NCBI GenBank assembly: GCA_947167515.1 | Contig: CAMVIM010000001.1 | Span: 62,001-126,000, forward strand | Length of the DNA stretch: 64,000 nucleotides | From: an uncultured Prevotellaceae bacterium | GTDB lineage: Bacteria > Bacteroidota > Bacteroidia > Bacteroidales > Bacteroidaceae | Direction of reading: 5' to 3' | Notes under the pieces: model-generated | Database searches by the model: none | The model's input: the letters and a program-made list of their open reading frames with translations, nothing else | Told to the model about the DNA's origin: nothing | Shown here: in pieces, positions 1-8,165 of the stretch | Numbering within the stretch: position 1 is the stretch's first letter | Layout of the letters: the number at the start of each line of letters is the position of its first letter | Program-made: the position numbers and the translations under genes

Positions 1-22
1 GAGAGAACTTGTCGGATGGAGT

Positions 23-137
23 GGCATAGTGTGTCTCGGTGCAACGTCGTGCAAATTGCAATAGGAGTGGCGTACCAAATGTATGTTGTACGGCATACAA
101 TTTATATATGCAACGGCGTTGCACGTAGGGGAAGAGT
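23..137. repeat. 23-bp-period degenerate repeat array (five units)
   Basis: Five consecutive 23-bp units start at 23, 46, 69, 92 and 115. Most open with GGC or GTC followed by a core like GTACAAAT, and several end in AAC or TAC. The units are too diverged for a classical tandem repeat, but the anchor C recurs at 25, 48, 71, 94 and 117. The fourth unit closely resembles the third unit of the array at 51052-51143. It lies just beyond the pflA stop. I see no gene in 1-174. Confidence 0.7.
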
Positions 138-174
138 GGGGTGGGGAATGAAGGGAGTGTGGAGTGTCGGTCTT

Positions 175-903
175 TCAGACAACGGGAACGTGGAGGTGGC
201 GACGGAAGAGGTCGATGGCATGCAGGTGGCGTTCGGCACTGAGGGCGGGAATGCCTTCAAGGGGGTAGGGGATGCCAAGTTCTTGGTATTTGTAGGTGCC
301 CATGGTGTGATAGGGAAGGAGTTCGACGCGCTCCACATTATTATATATAGAGAGGTGCTGAGCCAAGGCGGTGAGGCGTTGGTCGGTGTCGGTATAGTGG
401 GGCACGAGGACGTGGCGAATCCACGTGGGCTTACCTATCTGGTGAAGGTAGTCGAGAAAGGCTTGGTTGTTTTGCCGTGTGTGGCCTGTGTAGTCTTTGT
501 GCAGGGAGTCATCGAGGGTCTTGATGTCCAGCAGGACGAGGTCGGCGTGTTCCAATGCTTGTCGGGCTTTCTCGCTGAAAATCACGCCGCTGGTGTCGAG
601 TGCGGTGTGGAGTCCTGCCTCATGGCAGAGACGAAGAAACTGAATGAGAAAGTCGGGCTGCATGAGGGGTTCGCCGCCTGAGCAGGTGACACCTCCCTTC
701 TTGAGGAAAGACTTGTAGCGGAGCACTTCGGCAAGGAGTTCCTCGGGTGTCATCTCATACTGCACAGGTGCATCAGGATTCCATGTGTCGGGGTTGTGGC
801 AGAAGGCACAACGCATAGGACAGCCCTGAAAGAAAGCCACAAAGCGAATGCCTGGGCCATCAACCGTCCCAAACGTCTCAAGACTATGAATTCTGCCAGT
901 CAT
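175..903 (-). CDS. pflA: Pyruvate formate-lyase activating enzyme
   Basis: A 242-aa radical SAM enzyme that installs the glycyl radical on pyruvate formate-lyase, in the cytoplasm under anaerobic conditions. The N-terminus carries the activase [4Fe-4S] motif CPMRCAFC (Cys28, Cys32, Cys35; spacing CX3CX2C), followed by HNPDTW and the glycine-rich CSGGEP motif of SAM binding. Its length matches the family (about 245 aa). The start is the ATG directly before TGRIHS, which is where the family begins. It lies downstream of pflB on the same strand, separated by a 124-bp gap holding a long inverted repeat, so it is probably co-transcribed with pflB. Confidence 0.96.
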   Translation of the reverse strand: MTGRIHSLETFGTVDGPGIRFVAFFQGCPMRCAFCHNPDTWNPDAPVQYEMTPEELLAEVLRYKSFLKKGGVTCSGGEPLMQPDFLIQFLRLCHEAGLHTALDTSGVIFSEKARQALEHADLVLLDIKTLDDSLHKDYTGHTRQNNQAFLDYLHQIGKPTWIRHVLVPHYTDTDQRLTALAQHLSIYNNVERVELLPYHTMGTYKYQELGIPYPLEGIPALSAERHLHAIDLFRRHLHVPVV

Positions 904-924
904 GACAACGGATTATTTTTTTTG

Positions 925-1021
925 AAACCACGAATTAAACGAATTAAACGAATTTTTAGCTCGGCGTAGACAATTACACGACAGGCTATCAAATTCGCTT
1001 AATTCGTTTAATTCGTGGTTT
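925..1021. repeat. 31-nt inverted repeat between pflB and pflA
   Basis: Arms 925-955 and 991-1021 are reverse complements with one mismatch, around a 35-nt centre. Each arm is itself built of three iterated cgaatt(aaa) words. It could fold as a long AU-rich hairpin in the pflB-pflA transcript. There is no U-tract, so it is not a canonical terminator. Confidence 0.8.
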
Positions 1022-1027
1022 TCTTAC

Positions 1028-3268
1028 TTATAATGAATGGTTAATCGTGCGTGAAAGCACGTCCAGTTGTTGTTCGCGGGTGAGTTTCACGAAGTTGACA
1101 GCATAGCCGCTGACGCGAATGGTGAGCTGTGGGTACTTCTCGGGGTGCTCCATGGCATCGACGAGGAGTTCGCGGTCGAACACGTTCACGTTGAGGTGGT
1201 GACCACCGTCGGGTGTGAAGTAGCCGTCCATAAGACCCACGAGGTTGTCAATCTGCGTGTCGTTCTGTTTGCCGAGGGTGGCAGGAGAGATGGCGAACGT
1301 GTAGGAGATACCGTCGTGGCTGTGCTGGAAAGGCAGTTTCGCTACAGATGAGAGAGCTGCCACGGCACCCTTCACATCGCGTCCGTTCATGGGGTTGGCA
1401 CCAGGTGCGAATGGCACACCCTTCGGACGACCATCGGGAGTGGCACCTGTGTTCTTGCCATACACCACGTTCGACGTGATGGTGAGCAGCGACTGGGTGG
1501 GGATAGCATGACGATAAGTCTCATGCTGACGGAGGTACTCCATGAACTTCTCCGTCACCATCAATGCCAGTTTGTCGGTGCGCTCGTCGTTGTTGCCGAA
1601 AGGACGTGATGGGGTGCCTTCCTGCTTGAAATCAACAGCGATGCCACGTTCGTCGCGGATGATACGCACCTTGCCGTACTTCACGGCTGCGAGAGAGTCA
1701 GTCACAATGGAGAGGCCTGCAATACCTGTAGCACGGGTGCGAATCACGTCGCCATCGATGAGGGCCATCTGGTAGGCTTCGTAGTCGTACTTGTCGTGCA
1801 TGTAGTGGATGATTTTCAGCGCGTTGACGTAGGTCTTGGCCAGCCAGCGCATCATGTTCTCGAACTTGTACATGAGTTCGTCGTAGTCGAGATACTCGCT
1901 GGTGATGGGGGCGAAGTCGGGGCCGACCTGCTCGCCGGTCATCTCGTCGCGGCCACCGTTGATGGCGTAGAGCAGACACTTGGCCAGGTTGGCACGTGCG
2001 CCGAAGAACTGCATCTGCTTGCCTATCTTCATGGGGCTGACGCAGCAGGCGATGCCGTAGTCGTCGCCGTAGTCGGGACGCATGAGGTCGTCGTTCTCAT
2101 ACTGGATGGCTGAGGTCTTGATGGACATCTTGGCGCAGTAGCGTTTCCAGTTTTCGGGCAGGTTCTGTGCCCACAGCACCGTAAGGTTGGGCTCTGGAGC
2201 AGGGCCAAGGTTTTCGAGCGTGTGGAGGAAACGGTAAGAGGTCTTGGTGACCATCGTACGACCATCCACACCCATGCCACCGATGGATTCTGTCACCCAA
2301 ACAGGGTCGCCAGAGAAAAGGTCGTTGTATTCGGGTGTGCGGAGGAAGCGGACGATGCGGAGCTTGATAATCATCTGGTCAATCAACTCTTGTGCCTCCT
2401 CTTCGGTGAGCTTTCCTTCCTTGATGTCGCGCTCGATGAAGATGTCGAGGAAGGTGCTGACACGTCCGAGGGACATAGCGGCTCCGTCCTGGTCTTTCAC
2501 GGCACCAAGATAGCCGAAGTAAACGTACTGCACGGCCTCGCGAGCATTCTGTGCAGGACGGGTCACGTCGAAGCCATAGTTGGCACACATCTTCTCGAAA
2601 CTTCTGAGGGCGGCAATCTGCTCGGAGGTCTCTTCACGCTGCTGGATGCACTCTTCGGTCATCTCCTGAATGTCGAGACGGTCGAGGAAACGCTTGCGCT
2701 CTTCGATGAGGTTGTCCACACCGTAAAGGGCGATGCGGCGGTAGTCGCCGATGATGCGTCCACGTCCGTAAGCATCAGGCAGACCTGTGATGATGTGGGC
2801 ATGACGTGCGTTGCGGATGTCCTTGTTATAAGCCGAGAACACACCTTCGTTGTGTGTCTTGCGATATTTCGTGTAGATTTCCTTCGTGGAAGGGTCGAGC
2901 TTGTAGCCGTAGGCATTCAGGGCATTCTCCACCATGCGGATGCCACCCTTGGGGAAGATGCCTCGCTTCAGGGGCGCATCGGTCTGGAGACCCACGATGA
3001 CCTCGTTGTCCTTGTCGATGTAGCCAGCTCCGTAGGTGTCGAGCGACTGTGGCAACTTGGTTTCAGCATCATAGACACCTTTCTCACGCTCCACCTTGAA
3101 CATCTCGGTGAGCTTGTTCCACAAAGCTGTGGTCTTCGCCGTAGGCCCTACGAGGAAAGACTCGTCGCCCGTGTAAGGAGTGTAATTGTGCTGAATAAAA
3201 TCACGTACATTGATTTCGCGCTTCCACATGTAGCCTTCATAGCCTTCAATCTGATTAGTCAATTTCAT
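1028..3268 (-). CDS. pflB: Formate C-acetyltransferase (pyruvate formate-lyase)
   Basis: A 746-aa glycyl-radical enzyme converting pyruvate and CoA to acetyl-CoA and formate, central to mixed-acid fermentation. The adjacent catalytic cysteines are Cys408-Cys409 in the motif IACCVSP, and the glycyl-radical motif RVSGYAVNF near the C-terminus places the radical at about Gly721. Length matches the family (about 750-760). I chose the ATG at 3268 ([12 protein letters not shown]) over an upstream in-frame ATG at 3331, because the upstream one precedes the -7 promoter element at 3303-3310 and encodes non-family sequence. pflA follows in the same direction. Confidence 0.97.
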   Translation of the reverse strand: MKLTNQIEGYEGYMWKREINVRDFIQHNYTPYTGDESFLVGPTAKTTALWNKLTEMFKVEREKGVYDAETKLPQSLDTYGAGYIDKDNEVIVGLQTDAPLKRGIFPKGGIRMVENALNAYGYKLDPSTKEIYTKYRKTHNEGVFSAYNKDIRNARHAHIITGLPDAYGRGRIIGDYRRIALYGVDNLIEERKRFLDRLDIQEMTEECIQQREETSEQIAALRSFEKMCANYGFDVTRPAQNAREAVQYVYFGYLGAVKDQDGAAMSLGRVSTFLDIFIERDIKEGKLTEEEAQELIDQMIIKLRIVRFLRTPEYNDLFSGDPVWVTESIGGMGVDGRTMVTKTSYRFLHTLENLGPAPEPNLTVLWAQNLPENWKRYCAKMSIKTSAIQYENDDLMRPDYGDDYGIACCVSPMKIGKQMQFFGARANLAKCLLYAINGGRDEMTGEQVGPDFAPITSEYLDYDELMYKFENMMRWLAKTYVNALKIIHYMHDKYDYEAYQMALIDGDVIRTRATGIAGLSIVTDSLAAVKYGKVRIIRDERGIAVDFKQEGTPSRPFGNNDERTDKLALMVTEKFMEYLRQHETYRHAIPTQSLLTITSNVVYGKNTGATPDGRPKGVPFAPGANPMNGRDVKGAVAALSSVAKLPFQHSHDGISYTFAISPATLGKQNDTQIDNLVGLMDGYFTPDGGHHLNVNVFDRELLVDAMEHPEKYPQLTIRVSGYAVNFVKLTREQQLDVLSRTINHSL

Positions 3269-3302
3269 AGTGTATCGTTTTTGATGATTTCGAAATTTTC
3301 TG

Positions 3303-3331
3303 CAAAGGTACGAAAAACTAACAACTAACAA
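3303..3331 (-). promoter_or_regulatory. pflB promoter
   Basis: On the minus strand TACCTTTG (3303-3310) matches the Bacteroidetes -7 element TAnnTTTG, with TTG at 3329-3331 as -33. It ends 34 bp before the chosen pflB start codon and fixes that start. Confidence 0.75.
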
Positions 3332-3415
3332 CTAACAACTAAAAGTAAAAGTATGCTTTTGACCACAAAAAAGAAAGCTAACTCTTATACTTTTAATTTT
3401 TAGTTTTTAGTTTTT
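3313..3415. repeat. Imperfect inverted repeat of aactaa words upstream of pflB
   Basis: The left part (3313-3352) repeats aacaacta-type words and ends in aaaagtat. The right part (3387-3415) is its imperfect reverse complement, with repeated tttttag words. It overlaps the -33 region of the pflB promoter. Function unknown. Confidence 0.6.
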
Positions 3416-3430
3416 CACTTGAAAATCTTT

Positions 3431-3522
3431 CTCGCTCGTCATCACCATTCTTTCTCACCCGTCGCCTCTGTACTCTCTCACTCGTTACCTCCTTGTCCTC
3501 TTACTCGCAGCCTCTCACCTAT
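3431..3522. repeat. 23-bp-period pyrimidine-rich array (four units)
   Basis: Four units with a ctc-n-ctcgt core start at 3431, 3454, 3477 and 3500, exactly 23 bp apart. The array runs directly into the tttagc array that follows. The whole 3269-3708 gap contains no recognisable gene, only the pflB promoter and these repeats. Confidence 0.75.
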
Positions 3523-3695
3523 TTAGCCTTGCAATAAAAATCATTTTAGCCTTGTTACAAGAATTAATTTAGCGTTGGGACACAATTCAGTTTAGCGTTG
3601 GAATAACTTTGTGTCCCAACGCTAAATCACTTTCTATTCCAACGCTAAACTGATTCGTATTCTAAGGCTAAATTGATTTTAGTTCCAAATCAAAA
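3522..3695. repeat. 23-bp-period array with inverted second half (4 + 4 units)
   Basis: The core tttagcSttg occurs in direct orientation at 3522, 3545, 3568 and 3591. Its reverse complement occurs at 3617, 3640 and 3663, with a degenerate copy at 3686. All spacings are 23 bp and the layout is symmetric about position 3608. Flanks of unit 3 match inverted unit 1 (GGGACACAA), and flanks of unit 4 match inverted unit 2 (GGAATA). The last inverted units run up to a small open reading frame at 3709. Confidence 0.85.
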
Positions 3696-3708
3696 TCAAT
3701 TGGGAGTT

Positions 3709-3879
3709 ATGGGCAAGACAACTAAGAGCATGCGCCTGTTCGTTCAAAGTGCTAATGAAAGGGAGTTTGAGGTGGCAACGAAAGGACGTGCGGCGAGAAC
3801 ACGAAAGCTTGCCTCTTTTCTTGATTCTTATGTGGTTGCACAAAAAAGTTATGTGAAAAGACTTGAGAATAAAAAATAA
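3709..3879 (+). CDS. Small basic hypothetical protein
   Basis: A 56-aa lysine/arginine-rich reading frame starting MGKTTKSMRLF. An in-frame start at 3673 is possible but would lie inside the repeat array. I recognise no family. It sits just upstream of the toxin-antitoxin promoter at 3884, so it is transcribed separately, if at all. The hydrophilic, helix-favouring composition would suit a small DNA-associated or regulatory protein, but that is only a guess. Confidence 0.35.
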   Translation: MGKTTKSMRLFVQSANEREFEVATKGRAARTRKLASFLDSYVVAQKSYVKRLENKK

Positions 3880-3883
3880 GTGG

Positions 3884-3891
3884 TATCTTTG
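3884..3891 (+). promoter_or_regulatory. -7 element of relB/yafQ-like operon
   Basis: TATCTTTG matches TAnnTTTG and lies 28 bp before the antitoxin ATG at 3920. Confidence 0.65.
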
Positions 3892-3919
3892 CAAACGAAA
3901 AATCAATAACTAAAACGAT

Positions 3920-4126
3920 ATGAATGTAGCAGTACCATGCCAGACCGTAAACTTGACATTGCCTCATGCAGATGTGGGTTTGCTGAAGTCCCTCTCGAAG
4001 AAGATGGGCTGGAGTGTTCGTGTAGAGCGCAAAAGTGGCATAGAAAAGGGATTGGATGACATCCGTAAAGGGAACCTTTATCATGCCAAGAACTCCGAAG
4101 ACTTGTTGAAACAGATATTAGGTTAA
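3920..4126 (+). CDS. Type II antitoxin, RelB/DinJ-like
   Basis: A 68-aa protein with a short N-terminal beta-strand region (VNLTLPHADV), then a helical stretch and a C-terminal tail (LYHAKNSEDLLKQILG), the usual layout of antitoxins that bind DNA with the N-terminus and wrap the toxin with the C-terminus. The assignment rests mainly on position: it ends 2 bp before the ATG of a clear YafQ/RelE-type toxin. It probably autorepresses the promoter at 3884. Confidence 0.7.
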   Translation: MNVAVPCQTVNLTLPHADVGLLKSLSKKMGWSVRVERKSGIEKGLDDIRKGNLYHAKNSEDLLKQILG

Positions 4127-4128
4127 CG

Positions 4129-4401
4129 ATGTACGAGGTCATCTATACTGGTCAATTCAAACGGTCACTGAAACTATGTGTCCGTCGTGGGTTGGACGTC
4201 ACAGCCTTTACAACTGTGCTTGACATCTTGCAAGAAAAGGGCGAGTTGCCCCAAAAATATCGTCCACACAAGCTTCAAGGAAAGTACAAAGGCTGTTGGG
4301 AGTGCCACATCCAACCAGATTGGTTGTTGATATGGCAACAGAATGACCGCCAACTATACTTGGTTTTGGTTGATACTGGCTCCCATTCAGATTTGTTCTA
4401 A
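4129..4401 (+). CDS. YafQ-family mRNA interferase toxin (RelE/ParE fold)
   Basis: A 90-aa protein with YafQ-family landmarks: a start like MYEVIYTGQFKRSLK, the central LPQKYRPHKLQGKYKG-like block, WECHIQPDWLLIW, and a terminal GSHSDLF corresponding to the catalytic C-terminal His-x-x-Leu-Phe of the family. Such toxins cut mRNA on the ribosome. It is the second gene of the antitoxin-toxin operon and is full length. Confidence 0.9.
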   Translation: MYEVIYTGQFKRSLKLCVRRGLDVTAFTTVLDILQEKGELPQKYRPHKLQGKYKGCWECHIQPDWLLIWQQNDRQLYLVLVDTGSHSDLF

Positions 4402-4416
4402 TGGCATAATATGAAT

Positions 4417-4674
4417 TTAACAAACCAGAAACAAAGAAAATATGACTTTCCGTATCACATTTCGCGAACGGGCTATGACCTTCAGAAACAAGTCAGCAGC
4501 AGTAGTCGATGCTTTCTGCCGTAATATTTCCTCATATTCAAACAGGATTTCTGTAGAGAGACAAAGCGTGTAGCGATTCTCCAGGAAAGCAGAAAAAAGG
4601 AAATTAAACTTGCTTTGTGCACCAAGTATAGGCAGCAAGCAGTTTGTGTCTAACACAATTCGCAAATGTTTCAT
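4417..4674 (-). pseudogene. Truncated PIN-domain toxin
   Basis: The 85-aa product starts MKHLRIVLDTNCLL with the first PIN aspartate (Asp9) and keeps EILFEYEEIL. It ends after RKVIFSLFLVC, losing the second half with the remaining acidic residues. The intact paralogue at 21470-21889 (139 aa) shows what is missing: the DDDKFVDCA and GADYIVTEDSHF segments. The break lies near 4430, where the convergent YafQ module begins. Without the C-terminal acidic residues it should be inactive as a nuclease. Confidence 0.75.
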
Positions 4675-4696
4675 ACCCCATATAACCTTTCAGCCC

Positions 4697-4918
4697 TCAT
4701 CTATCATACGGTGTACGGAAATGTTCACCTTTCATTCGGTCAAGAGCAGTTTGATCAAGCGTGCCATTGTCCCACAACCGCTGCATTTCAGCCTTGAGTC
4801 TGTTGGCATAGAAATCACGCAGCACATCCATCAGGGCATTCACCTCCTGTTCGTCCTGTGCTCCTGCAAATGACTCCAATATCATCATTTGCGATTGATT
4901 CATCATATTTACTTGCAT
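4697..4918 (-). CDS. Antitoxin partner of the truncated PIN toxin
   Basis: A 73-aa acidic protein starting MQVNMMNQSQ, with a C-terminal LDRMKGEHFRTPY motif. It is a paralogue of the 72-aa antitoxin at 21251-21469 (LDELRGQHLRTPY). The start at 4918 is preferred because the promoter element at 4940-4947 lies just upstream; a longer frame to 5071 would start before the promoter. It precedes the broken PIN gene by 22 bp in the same direction, so it is effectively an orphan antitoxin. Confidence 0.7.
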   Translation of the reverse strand: MQVNMMNQSQMMILESFAGAQDEQEVNALMDVLRDFYANRLKAEMQRLWDNGTLDQTALDRMKGEHFRTPYDR

Positions 4919-4939
4919 TGTTATATATTTTTGTCGTTG

Positions 4940-4971
4940 CAAATATACAACCTTTCCTACAAACCACCAAA
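4940..4971 (-). promoter_or_regulatory. Promoter of antitoxin/PIN remnant
   Basis: On the minus strand TATATTTG (4940-4947) is the -7 element, with TTTG at 4968-4971 as -33, spacing 20 bp. The remaining gap to 5186 is T/G-rich and I see no gene in it. Confidence 0.75.
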
Positions 4972-5186
4972 CATTTCTGTTGTTTTTCTGTAGGTAAGGA
5001 TGGCTTACTGAACTTTGGGGTGTTTGTTGTGCTCTCCCCATGAACTGCCATTTTATGCATGCTCGTACCAAAGAGAGTGTACTGTAATTACGATGATGAG
5101 TGTAGGGATTTGTGGTGTGTTTTTAAGGTTTTGGGGAATCTTTTGGTGTTTTCTGTTGGTGTTTTGTCTGTTTTTCTCCTACTGAC

Positions 5187-5217
5187 TTGCTCAGGTAGAA
5201 AGAAAGTGCTACCTTTG
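5187..5217 (+). promoter_or_regulatory. rhamnose operon promoter
   Basis: -33 TTG (5187-5189) and -7 TACCTTTG (5210-5217), spacing 20 bp, ending 33 bp before the rhamnulokinase ATG. Confidence 0.8.
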
Positions 5218-5250
5218 TGGCGACTAACTTATACTTAACCTGCACAAGAT

Positions 5251-6717
5251 ATGGCTAATATGAATTTCTTTGCCGTTGACCTTGGGGCGACGAGTGGACG
5301 CACCATCTTGGGTTCGATTGTCAATGGCAAGTTGGAGCAACGGGAGTTGACACGCTTCCCGAACCTCATCATCGAGACGGGAGGGCATTTCTTCTGGGAC
5401 ATTTATGCGTTGTATAACGAAATCATCCGCGGTTTGAAGGTGGTGGCTGATGAGAAGATAGAGATTGCTTCTATCGGCATCGACACGTGGGGCGTGGATT
5501 TCGTGATGATTGGCAAGGATGGCGGCATCTTGCGCAATCCGTATTGCTATCGAGACCCTCATACTGACCATGCGATGGAGGAGTACTTCAAGTTGGTGCC
5601 CAAGGAGAAGGTGTATGAGAAGACGGGCATCCAGTTCATGCAGTTCAACTCGCTCTTCCAGTTGGCGACCTTGAAGCAGAATCACGACTCGGCTTTGGAG
5701 GCTGCGGACAAGATTCTGTTTGTGCCCGATGCCCTGATGTATATGCTGACGGGCGAGGCGGTGTGTGAGTACACCATCCTCTCGACGAGCCAGTTCCTTG
5801 ACCCTCGTACGAAGAAGATTGACCCCGAACTGATTGGGGCGATTGGCTTGAAGGAGAGCCAGTTCGGCCGTTATGTAAACCCCAGCGACAAGGTGGGTGT
5901 GTTGACTCCAGAGGTACAGAAGATGACAGGCTTGGGTGCTGTGCCCGTGGTGGCTGTGGCTGGACACGATACAGGTGCCGCTGTGGCTGCCGTTCCTGCT
6001 GAGAATGAACGGTTTGCCTATCTGAGTTGTGGTACTTGGTCACTCTTGGGCATCGAGACAAAGGATGCCATCATCTCGGAGAAGAGTTTTGAGTATAACT
6101 TCACGAATGAGGGCGGCATCGAAGGCACCACACGCTTCTTGAAGAACATCTGCGGCATGTGGTTGTTGGAGCGTTGCCGCAAGGAATGGACGGATGCTCC
6201 TGCCAACGTGAACGAGATTAACAAGAACAGTATGGAGGCTGAGGCGTTCCAGAGTTTCATCTTCCCCGATGCCCCCGACTTTGCCAATCCTACCAGTATG
6301 GTGGAGGCAATACAGAACTACTGCCAGAAGACGGGACAGCCTGTGCCAAAGGACTACAAGGCGATGGCTCGCTGCATCTTCGAGAGCTTGGCGATGAGGT
6401 ATCGTCAGGTGTTGGACTATCTGAAGGATATGGCTCCGTTCCCCATCGAGAAACTGCACGTGATAGGTGGTGGTTCGCTGAACGGCTACCTGATGCAGAT
6501 GGCCGCCAACAGCATCGGTATGCCTGTGGTGACAGGGCCTGTGGAGGGAACTGCCATCGGCAACATCATGCTGCAAGCCAAGGCGGCAGGATTGGTGGGC
6601 GACATGTTCGAGATGCGTCGCATTATTGCTGACTCCATCGAGACCAAGACCTATCTGCCCCAAGACACGGAGGCATGGGATAAGGCGTATGAGAAGTATT
6701 TGAAAGTGACTCAATGA
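5251..6717 (+). CDS. rhaB: Rhamnulokinase
   Basis: A 488-aa FGGY-family sugar kinase that phosphorylates L-rhamnulose to L-rhamnulose-1-phosphate with ATP. Visible features are the N-terminal phosphate-binding VDLGATSGR, the substrate-domain motif IDTWGVDF, GHDTGAAVAAVP, YLSCGTWSLLG, and the C-terminal HVIGGGSLNGYLMQ of the ATP site. Length matches RhaB (489 in E. coli). It is the first gene of the rhaB-rhaA-permease-rhaD run; in Bacteroides the equivalent gene is rhaK of a RhaR-controlled operon. Confidence 0.95.
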   Translation: MANMNFFAVDLGATSGRTILGSIVNGKLEQRELTRFPNLIIETGGHFFWDIYALYNEIIRGLKVVADEKIEIASIGIDTWGVDFVMIGKDGGILRNPYCYRDPHTDHAMEEYFKLVPKEKVYEKTGIQFMQFNSLFQLATLKQNHDSALEAADKILFVPDALMYMLTGEAVCEYTILSTSQFLDPRTKKIDPELIGAIGLKESQFGRYVNPSDKVGVLTPEVQKMTGLGAVPVVAVAGHDTGAAVAAVPAENERFAYLSCGTWSLLGIETKDAIISEKSFEYNFTNEGGIEGTTRFLKNICGMWLLERCRKEWTDAPANVNEINKNSMEAEAFQSFIFPDAPDFANPTSMVEAIQNYCQKTGQPVPKDYKAMARCIFESLAMRYRQVLDYLKDMAPFPIEKLHVIGGGSLNGYLMQMAANSIGMPVVTGPVEGTAIGNIMLQAKAAGLVGDMFEMRRIIADSIETKTYLPQDTEAWDKAYEKYLKVTQ

Positions 6718-6765
6718 CGTGATAACGAAATAACCTGATAACAAATTAAAAATAACTAACTGACA

Positions 6766-8019
6766 ATGAAAGAAGAATTAGTAAAGAAAGCGTATGAGGT
6801 GGCGAAGGCCCGTTACGCAGAGATTGGTGTGGACACAGAGGCTGTGCTGAAGCAGCTGCAGGATTTCCACTTGTCGTTGCATTGCTGGCAAGCAGACGAT
6901 GTGCATGGTTTTGAGGTGCAGGCAGGTTCCATGAGTGGTGGCATCCAGAGCACGGGTGACTTCCCTGGTGCTGCCCGCAACATCGACGAACTGCGTGCCG
7001 ACATCCTGAAGGCAAAGAGCCTGATTCCTGGTACACATCGCTTGAACCTGCATGAGATTTATGGCGACTTCAAGGGCAAGGTGGTTGACCGCGACGAAGT
7101 GACGGTGGAGTACTTCCAGTCATGGATTGATTGGGCCAAGGAGAACAACACGAAGCTCGACTTCAACTCCTCTTCGTTCTCCCATCCGAAGAGTGGCAGC
7201 CTCTCGCTGGCGAACCCCGACGATGGCATCCGCAACTTCTGGATTGAACACACGAAGCGTTGCCGCGACATTGCCAACGCGATGGGTGAGGCTCAGGGCG
7301 ACCCCTGCATCATGAACCTCTGGGTGCACGACGGTTGCAAGGACGTGAGTGTGAACCACGCCTTGTATCGCAACCTCCTGAAGCAGTCGTTGGACGAAAT
7401 CTTCGAGAAGAAGCAGCCGATGATGAAGGACTGTATCGAGGGCAAGGTGTTCGGCATCGGACTCGAAAGCTTCACGGTGGGTAGCCACGATTTCTATACA
7501 GCATACGCTGCCAAGTACGACAAGATTCTGACCATCGACACAGGTCACTATCACCCCACGGAGATGCCTGGCGACAAGGTGAGTGCCGTGCTGCCCTTCG
7601 TAAAAGAGCTGATGCTGCACGTGAGCCGTCCTGTACGTTGGGACTCCGACCACGTGACCATCATGGACGACCCCACTCAAGACCTCTTCTTCGAGATTGT
7701 GCGTGCCGATGCCCTCGACCGCGTTCACTACGGACTCGACTTCTTCGATGGCTCTATCAACCGCATCGGCGCCTACGTCATCGGTTCCCGTTCGGCTCAG
7801 AAGTGCATGCTCCGCGCCCTGCTCGAACCTCGTGCCGCCATCTCCAAACTCGAACTGGCCGGCGAAGGCTACAAGGTGCTCGCCCTCATCGAGGAGCAGA
7901 AGGCCATGCCTTGGCAGGCTGTGTATGACGAGTTCTGTGTGCGCAACAACGTGCCTGTGGGTCAGGACTTCATCAAGGATATTGACCAATATGTGGCAGA
8001 GGTGACAAGCAAACGGTAA
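6766..8019 (+). CDS. rhaA: L-rhamnose isomerase
   Basis: A 417-aa enzyme interconverting L-rhamnose and L-rhamnulose. The full family length (419 in E. coli) and typical segments are present: LSLHCWQADDVHGFE near the N-terminus, IMNLWVHDGCKD, and TIDTGHYHPTE and RWDSDHV in the metal-binding half. It starts 48 bp after rhaB in the same operon. The 146-bp gap downstream contains an inverted repeat. Confidence 0.97.
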   Translation: MKEELVKKAYEVAKARYAEIGVDTEAVLKQLQDFHLSLHCWQADDVHGFEVQAGSMSGGIQSTGDFPGAARNIDELRADILKAKSLIPGTHRLNLHEIYGDFKGKVVDRDEVTVEYFQSWIDWAKENNTKLDFNSSSFSHPKSGSLSLANPDDGIRNFWIEHTKRCRDIANAMGEAQGDPCIMNLWVHDGCKDVSVNHALYRNLLKQSLDEIFEKKQPMMKDCIEGKVFGIGLESFTVGSHDFYTAYAAKYDKILTIDTGHYHPTEMPGDKVSAVLPFVKELMLHVSRPVRWDSDHVTIMDDPTQDLFFEIVRADALDRVHYGLDFFDGSINRIGAYVIGSRSAQKCMLRALLEPRAAISKLELAGEGYKVLALIEEQKAMPWQAVYDEFCVRNNVPVGQDFIKDIDQYVAEVTSKR

Positions 8020-8031
8020 TGTATAATAGAA

Positions 8032-8150
8032 GAAGTAATAGAAGTTAAAGAAGTTATCGCTTCGCTTAGAAGTTAAAGACGATACCTTCACCTGAAGAAA
8101 CATCAGCATGACATTTGTCTCTAACTTCTTTAACTTCTCTAACTTCTTTA
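8032..8150. repeat. Inverted repeat of gaagttaaa words between rhaA and the permease
   Basis: gaagttaaagaagtta (8041-8056) pairs perfectly with 8122-8137. Further copies of the same words on both sides extend the pairing, from about 8032 and out to 8150. It lies in a gap between co-directional operon genes and has no U-tract. Confidence 0.75.
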
Positions 8151-8165
8151 ATTTCAAAAATAACT

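Noticed and set aside
2222-3328. 368-aa antisense frame opposite pflB
   Set aside because: Shadow of pflB; no domain, and codon use follows the opposite strand.
3431-3695. CRISPR array
   Set aside because: Units are contiguous 23-bp degenerate copies with no conserved repeat/unique spacer alternation, half are inverted, and no cas gene is nearby.
7120-8157. 345-aa antisense frame opposite rhaA
   Set aside because: Shadow of a clear rhamnose isomerase gene; it also reads through the intergenic inverted repeat.
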